NCBI GenBank assembly: GCA_937121175.1
Contig: CAKZKD010000003.1
Location: 310,001 to 374,000, forward strand
Direction of reading: 5' to 3'
DNA: 64,000 bases
From: an uncultured Flavobacteriales bacterium
GTDB taxonomy: Bacteria > Bacteroidota > Bacteroidia > Flavobacteriales_G > Salibacteraceae
The position numbers were made by a program, and so were the translations under genes. Under the pieces are notes generated by a model that did no database searches, had not been told where the DNA came from, and saw only the letters and a list, made by a program, of their open reading frames with translations. Of the stretch, positions 62,751 to 64,000 are shown piece by piece (within the stretch, counting starts at the first letter, position 1; every line of letters starts with the position of its first letter).

Positions 62751-63458
62751 ATGGAAAAAATTGCAGTGGAGATAATGGGTTTGCATCTTTATGAGCCCGT
62801 TACCTATCTTTCTGACCTTATTCTTGCTGGATTCTCCATTTTTTGGTTCACAAGACTTAGAAAGGAGGGTGATCAGGATACAATGAGTAATTCCTTCTCT
62901 AGGTATTTTTTGTTTATGGGTATAGGTCCATTCATATCCGGTCATGCGCATCTTTTTGACCATTACATTCATCATAATTATTTCCATGTAATAGGGTGGA
63001 GCCTAGCAGCTTTTGGAACTTATAATTTTCAGAAAGGTTGTGCGATGGATTTTTCAGTAGATTTAAAGAATCGCATCAATTGGATTATTAAGGCGTTACT
63101 GGTGTCAAGTATTCTTTTCTATTTCGCCTATCAGTTTTTAGTAGATGTCGATACAGAAAAAACAACAGTAGGTGTACCCGGATTTATGGCTGTTAGTATT
63201 TTTACTGCAGTTGGTTATTTGGCCTTTTTAGTGCCTATGAATTATGTAAAATTCACGAAAGAAAAAGATGCTGGTTCAGGATTGATACTCTTGGGTATTG
63301 TTATGACAGCAGGTACATTGGTTTTGCATTCTAAAAAGTTTTCTCTAAGTCCGCATATTAATTACAATGTGTTGGCTCATATAGTTCTGATAATTTGCTA
63401 TTACATGTATTTTTTGGGGATGAGAAAAAAAATCAGAGGTTATGAAGAAACTGATTAA
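62751..63458 (+). CDS. Seven-helix integral membrane protein of unknown function
   Basis: The 235-residue protein has seven hydrophobic helices and histidines in the loops and helix ends (GHAHLFDHYIHHNYFH near residues 64-79, LVLHSKKFSLSPHINYN near 185), which could bind metal or haem. It resembles DUF6962-type seven-helix proteins, but I am not sure of the family. The start could be 62751 or 62775. Its end overlaps the start of the M14 peptidase gene by 17 bases. Confidence 0.7.
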   Translation: MEKIAVEIMGLHLYEPVTYLSDLILAGFSIFWFTRLRKEGDQDTMSNSFSRYFLFMGIGPFISGHAHLFDHYIHHNYFHVIGWSLAAFGTYNFQKGCAMDFSVDLKNRINWIIKALLVSSILFYFAYQFLVDVDTEKTTVGVPGFMAVSIFTAVGYLAFLVPMNYVKFTKEKDAGSGLILLGIVMTAGTLVLHSKKFSLSPHINYNVLAHIVLIICYYMYFLGMRKKIRGYEETD

Positions 63459-64000
63459 CGAGGCTTCTGAGAACTATCGTGATTTTAAACACCCAAATAT
63501 TAATTCAAAAAAACTAACCTATACCGAGTTTGCACCCCAACTTGAAAAACTAAAAGCGCTTAATTTTTTAACCGTAAAACAAATCGGAGTTTCGATCGAA
63601 CGGCGTCCAATTCACTCCATTCGCTTCGGTAAAGGGCCTAAAAAAATCATATTATGGACGCAAATGCACGGCAACGAAGCCACTGCTACTCGTGCATTGT
63701 TTGATTTTTTTAGTTTGTTGCAATCATCTGGGTTCAGTGAATTGAGAAACCAGTTGTCCAATAAAATCGAGCTTATTGCAATACCGATGCTAAATCCTGA
63801 TGGGGCAGAACGCTATCAGCGCAGAACAGCCCTGGATATTGACCCAAACCGAGATGCTGTAAGACAACAGACACCTGAAATTCAGACACTATTTTCTATT
63901 ATCGAAGCAGAAAAACCCGACTGGTGTTTCAATATGCACGACCAACGAAACTTGTTTAACGTTTCAGGCGAAAATACACCTGCAACCATTTCTTTTCTTT
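63442..64000 (+). CDS. M14-family zinc carboxypeptidase, 5' part (runs off window)
   Basis: An ATG at 63442 opens a frame that stays open to the window end (186 codons seen). The product has the M14 zinc site: TQMHGNEATATR with His76 and Glu79, the substrate-binding IPMLNPDGAERYQRR and DPNRDA segments, and the third zinc ligand His166 in CFNMHDQRN. There is no signal peptide, so it is a cytoplasmic-type member. The usual catalytic Glu lies beyond the window. It overlaps the preceding membrane-protein gene by 17 bases, in another frame. Confidence 0.88.
   Translation, partial: MKKLINEASENYRDFKHPNINSKKLTYTEFAPQLEKLKALNFLTVKQIGVSIERRPIHSIRFGKGPKKIILWTQMHGNEATATRALFDFFSLLQSSGFSELRNQLSNKIELIAIPMLNPDGAERYQRRTALDIDPNRDAVRQQTPEIQTLFSIIEAEKPDWCFNMHDQRNLFNVSGENTPATISFL

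Noticed and set aside
62667-62987. N-terminal extension of the plsC-like gene by 107 codons
   Set aside because: It overlaps the divergent seven-helix gene, has unusual composition, and the acyltransferase begins normally at the ATG at 62666 behind a promoter-like sequence.
1-64000. tRNA, rRNA, transposase, integrase, prophage or toxin-antitoxin genes
   Set aside because: Gene gaps are short and none shows a tRNA cloverleaf; no transposase or integrase motifs were seen in the coding regions.

Overview
The window is AT-rich chromosomal DNA of a Bacteroidota bacterium, most likely from the Flavobacteriia (Flavobacteriales) side. The evidence is a type IX secretion C-terminal sorting domain, flavobacterial-type promoter boxes (TTG about 19 bp upstream of TAnnTTTG), very few Shine-Dalgarno sequences, many secreted proteins with signal peptides ending in GQ or AQ, and typical Bacteroidota versions of TamB, RibBA, MtaB, RecF-DciA and HX5D acyltransferases. 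I see no phage, insertion sequence, CRISPR array, rRNA or tRNA. The DNA is densely coded and no gene-free stretch exceeds 300 bases.

Layout. 1-7.9 kb: the 3' part of a TamB-like gene, two heptamer tandem-repeat arrays, ribBA (with an eroded cyclohydrolase domain), a membrane-anchored RecB-type nuclease, a DoxX/HTTM-like membrane protein, pyrD and trmH. 8-22 kb: tpiA, prmA, a 1504-residue secreted protein of unknown function, plsY, a 2292-residue TPR/PD40/SPOR-repeat envelope protein, and clpS. 22-29 kb: a small secreted protein, a DUF2130 protein, a cold-shock gene with its terminator, a large membrane protein, msrB, a glycine-rich type IX cargo and a lipoprotein. 29-36 kb (minus strand): mtaB, an inositol-monophosphatase gene and an epimerase gene coupled by TAATG overlaps; then a TPR gene and aroA coupled the same way. 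36-48 kb: a YflT-like protein, a sterol-desaturase-family hydroxylase, a membrane J-protein, a 29-codon micro-ORF, aroQ, an outer-membrane barrel candidate, a coiled-coil protein with nif3, lpxK with purine nucleoside phosphorylase, an M48-like peptidase with an MsbA-type exporter, and truA. 48-59 kb: twin GH113-like proteins, a PAS/GAF sensor without an ATPase domain, a CPA1 antiporter with a secreted-style N-terminus, and an alternating five-gene array (A-B-A-B-A) of secreted proteins and lipoproteins ended by a perfect terminator. 58-64 kb: a DUF1905 protein, ribH, a TPR membrane protein, recF-dciA, a plsC-like gene, a seven-helix membrane protein and the start of an M14 peptidase.

Most genes are housekeeping or envelope functions: riboflavin (ribBA, ribH), the aromatic pathway (aroA, aroQ), phospholipid and lipid A synthesis (plsY, plsC-like, lpxK), tRNA modification (trmH, mtaB, truA), and protein or redox maintenance (clpS, msrB, a J-protein). 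The best candidate for an undescribed system is the A-B-A-B-A array at 54.5-58.0 kb. A second theme is regulatory: several genes have a TAnnTTTG box only 4-7 bases from the start codon, which suggests leaderless or nearly leaderless transcripts.
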